A DNA stretch of 5,671 nt from Bacteriovoracaceae bacterium UBA1511 (GTDB lineage Bacteria > Bdellovibrionota > Bacteriovoracia > Bacteriovoracales > Bacteriovoracaceae): positions 1-5,671 of the forward strand of contig DCQT01000077.1 in the NCBI GenBank assembly GCA_002323535.1. Reading direction: 5' to 3'. Below, piece by piece: positions 4,092-5,671 of the stretch. The translations under genes and the position numbers were made by a program. Every line of letters starts with the position of its first letter. Position 1 is the first letter of the stretch. Below the pieces are notes generated by a model that was given only the letters and a program-made list of their open reading frames with translations, did no database searches and was not told the DNA's origin.

Positions 4092-5671
4092 ATGAGTCGT
4101 CACATCCCTTATTATGAAAGTTTTATTTCTAAAAACTATTTAAGTTATTTATTAAACCAGGCAACACCACATCGACAGGTGGAGAGTCTAAAACAAATTG
4201 GAGAAAGTAAAGGCCTTGAGACTGCAGAGGCACTCCAGTTTGTTGTTGATTTATATAATGAAACAAAAGGTGAGCTAAATCATATTCTTGAAAAAAGACG
4301 ACTCGATAGAAAGTTTATTGATGAAAGAGTTCCAATATTAGCAAAAGCAAATGAAGATAGTGGATTAGACTACGTATCAACTAATTACGAAACTGTTTTA
4401 GGATTGATGGACGAAAATGGTGATATTGTTGCCGGCCCAAAATTAGAAAAGTTCTATTCTGGAGAGGGGCATCCAAAAGTTTCTGAAACTCCATCTTATT
4501 TACAGGGCCCACACATCACTTTATTTGGGCCTCCCGCAGACGAGAAAATGTGTATCAATGCGATGAATAGCTATCATCGTAAAATTAAAAATGAACCTGC
4601 ATCAATTGAAAAAATTCTTTCAACCTCACAGGCTTATCCATTTTGGGGCGCAGATAATGAAGACTCAAAAACTCCGATGAGGGATGATCTTGTCTCGAGT
4701 GGTGAAAACCTTGGTAAGTGTTTTGAGGATGAGTTTGAATATACAGATCCAAAAAATGGGAGGGACTATAAAGTCGAAAAAGAGTTTAGATCCCTTCCGC
4801 TAAAAAGATTCCCAGGGATTGCGCTACCATCAACCTTCTTATTTTTTGAGGATAATCCTCTTCCTCTTCACCTGTATGATTTTGCTCTTCATTTATTTCA
4901 TTATTGGGATAAGCCTGAAGCGCTTAATTTTTATGTGCCCAAATTAGAGTCTGAGTTTGAAGCTCGTTACGTTAACAATTTAATGAGCGCGGCGGAGAAA
5001 TTAATTAAAAAAAATAATTCTAAGTACAATCTAGGCACCATTCGTTTAATGATTGTTCTTGAAAACCCAAGAGCAATTTTTAGGGCCAATGAAATCATCA
5101 CTGAGCTTTATCCGTATTTTGTCGGTGCATCTCTTGGTTGGCATGATTTCTTAGGGTCCACGGCCAGACTTTTTAAAGAGGACTCAAATTATAGAATACC
5201 CGTGAAAGCGGACCCTAATATTGTTATTAAATATATTAAAGCCTCTCATGAGCTTCTTGCTGGTGTTGTAGGCGAAAGAGGTGGCGTAAAAGTTGGTGGA
5301 ATGTATGGTGTCCTGCCTGTGGGCACAGATCTCCACAGTCCATCTTTTCAAATTACTCTTCGGGGTTACTTCAAAGATGTTATTACTCAACTTAGAAGAG
5401 GCTTAAATGGTTTTTGGGTCGCCCACCCAGACTTTGTTCGAATTGGAATGGCCATGGCCATTGCTTGGGAGCATCGATTAAATGACAAGTCTGAATACTT
5501 AAATGATCTCGTTGATGACTTACTTGAAGAACCTTACAGACAAGAAATAAAAGATTTCATTGAGTCAAAAGATATTGAGGGATTAGATTTTACCAATGAG
5601 ATGTTTGCTCGCTCTTTGATAGTTTCAGATATAGAAGAATCAGATTTCATTAAAAATAACGACCCAGAAGA
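4092..5671 (+). CDS. aceB: Malate synthase (A-type, divergent), 3' end outside window
   Basis: This frame is open from ATG 4092 to the right edge (526 codons, all read, no stop). A GGAAG at 4078-4082 gives the ribosome site. The enzyme condenses glyoxylate with acetyl-CoA to malate. From memory of E. coli AceB, conserved blocks align: DEKMCINAMNS (about 150-160), GADNEDS (186-192), KRFPGIALP (238-246), YDFALHLFH, the FYVPKLES stretch, IVLENPRAIF, VGASLGWHDF, ASHELLAGVVGERGGVKVGGM (to 404) and GFWVAHPDF (440-448). R239, E324 and D352 match catalytic R166 and metal ligands E250 and D278; E to D spacing is 28 in both, R to E 85 against 84. The catalytic base (E. coli D447) lies beyond the edge. 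The N-terminus is about 50 residues longer than AceB, and about 20 extra residues sit between M153 and D191, so the full protein may exceed 600 residues. Its place after uraH suggests disposal of ureide-derived glyoxylate. An unusual paralogue with altered specificity cannot be excluded. Confidence 0.87.
   Translation, partial: MSRHIPYYESFISKNYLSYLLNQATPHRQVESLKQIGESKGLETAEALQFVVDLYNETKGELNHILEKRRLDRKFIDERVPILAKANEDSGLDYVSTNYETVLGLMDENGDIVAGPKLEKFYSGEGHPKVSETPSYLQGPHITLFGPPADEKMCINAMNSYHRKIKNEPASIEKILSTSQAYPFWGADNEDSKTPMRDDLVSSGENLGKCFEDEFEYTDPKNGRDYKVEKEFRSLPLKRFPGIALPSTFLFFEDNPLPLHLYDFALHLFHYWDKPEALNFYVPKLESEFEARYVNNLMSAAEKLIKKNNSKYNLGTIRLMIVLENPRAIFRANEIITELYPYFVGASLGWHDFLGSTARLFKEDSNYRIPVKADPNIVIKYIKASHELLAGVVGERGGVKVGGMYGVLPVGTDLHSPSFQITLRGYFKDVITQLRRGLNGFWVAHPDFVRIGMAMAIAWEHRLNDKSEYLNDLVDDLLEEPYRQEIKDFIESKDIEGLDFTNEMFARSLIVSDIEESDFIKNNDPE

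Noticed and set aside
3860..5390. Open frames at 3860-4117 plus and 5184-5390 minus
   Set aside because: The first overlaps uraH in another frame and the second lies antisense within the malate synthase gene; both are shadows.

Overview
The window looks like part of an AT-rich Gram-negative bacterial chromosome. A periplasm-type glycerophosphodiesterase with an export signal, an eight-helix respiratory-type membrane enzyme and a type-1 copper domain all fit a cell with a periplasm and an aerobic electron-transport chain. No rRNA, tRNA or other phylogenetic marker is present. A Bdellovibrionota-like lineage is only a guess from style and composition.

Left half, minus strand. A GlpQ-type glycerophosphodiester phosphodiesterase (895-1821) is followed after a 160-base gap by an easily missed open frame. 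It starts at 734, reads leftwards and leaves the window still open. It encodes a secreted, extremely Arg/Ser/Thr/Pro-rich repeat protein. The striking DNA repeats at the left end of the window are the coding sequence of this protein, not a non-coding array.

Middle. A 216-base divergent intergenic region (1822-2037) separates glpQ from a rightward operon. It contains two interleaved inverted repeats (1866-1908) and an imperfect hairpin (1920-1947), both plausible control sites.

Right half, plus strand. Three tightly spaced genes form a urate-breakdown operon: puuD (2038-3759, TTG start), uraH (3763-4086) and a malate synthase gene (4092 to beyond the right edge). PuuD oxidises urate to 5-hydroxyisourate, UraH hydrolyses that to OHCU, and further enzymes not visible here would lead through allantoin to glyoxylate, which malate synthase condenses with acetyl-CoA to malate. 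The operon therefore joins the first steps of purine-ring degradation to the carbon-recovery step at its end.

The most unusual item is PuuD. Its N-terminal membrane domain is canonical, but the C-terminal cytochrome c domain known from characterised PuuD proteins is absent. In its place are a His-rich linker and an amicyanin/plastocyanin-like cupredoxin with a complete type-1 copper ligand set (H464, C502, H505, M508). This suggests a urate oxidase that passes electrons through copper rather than haem c.
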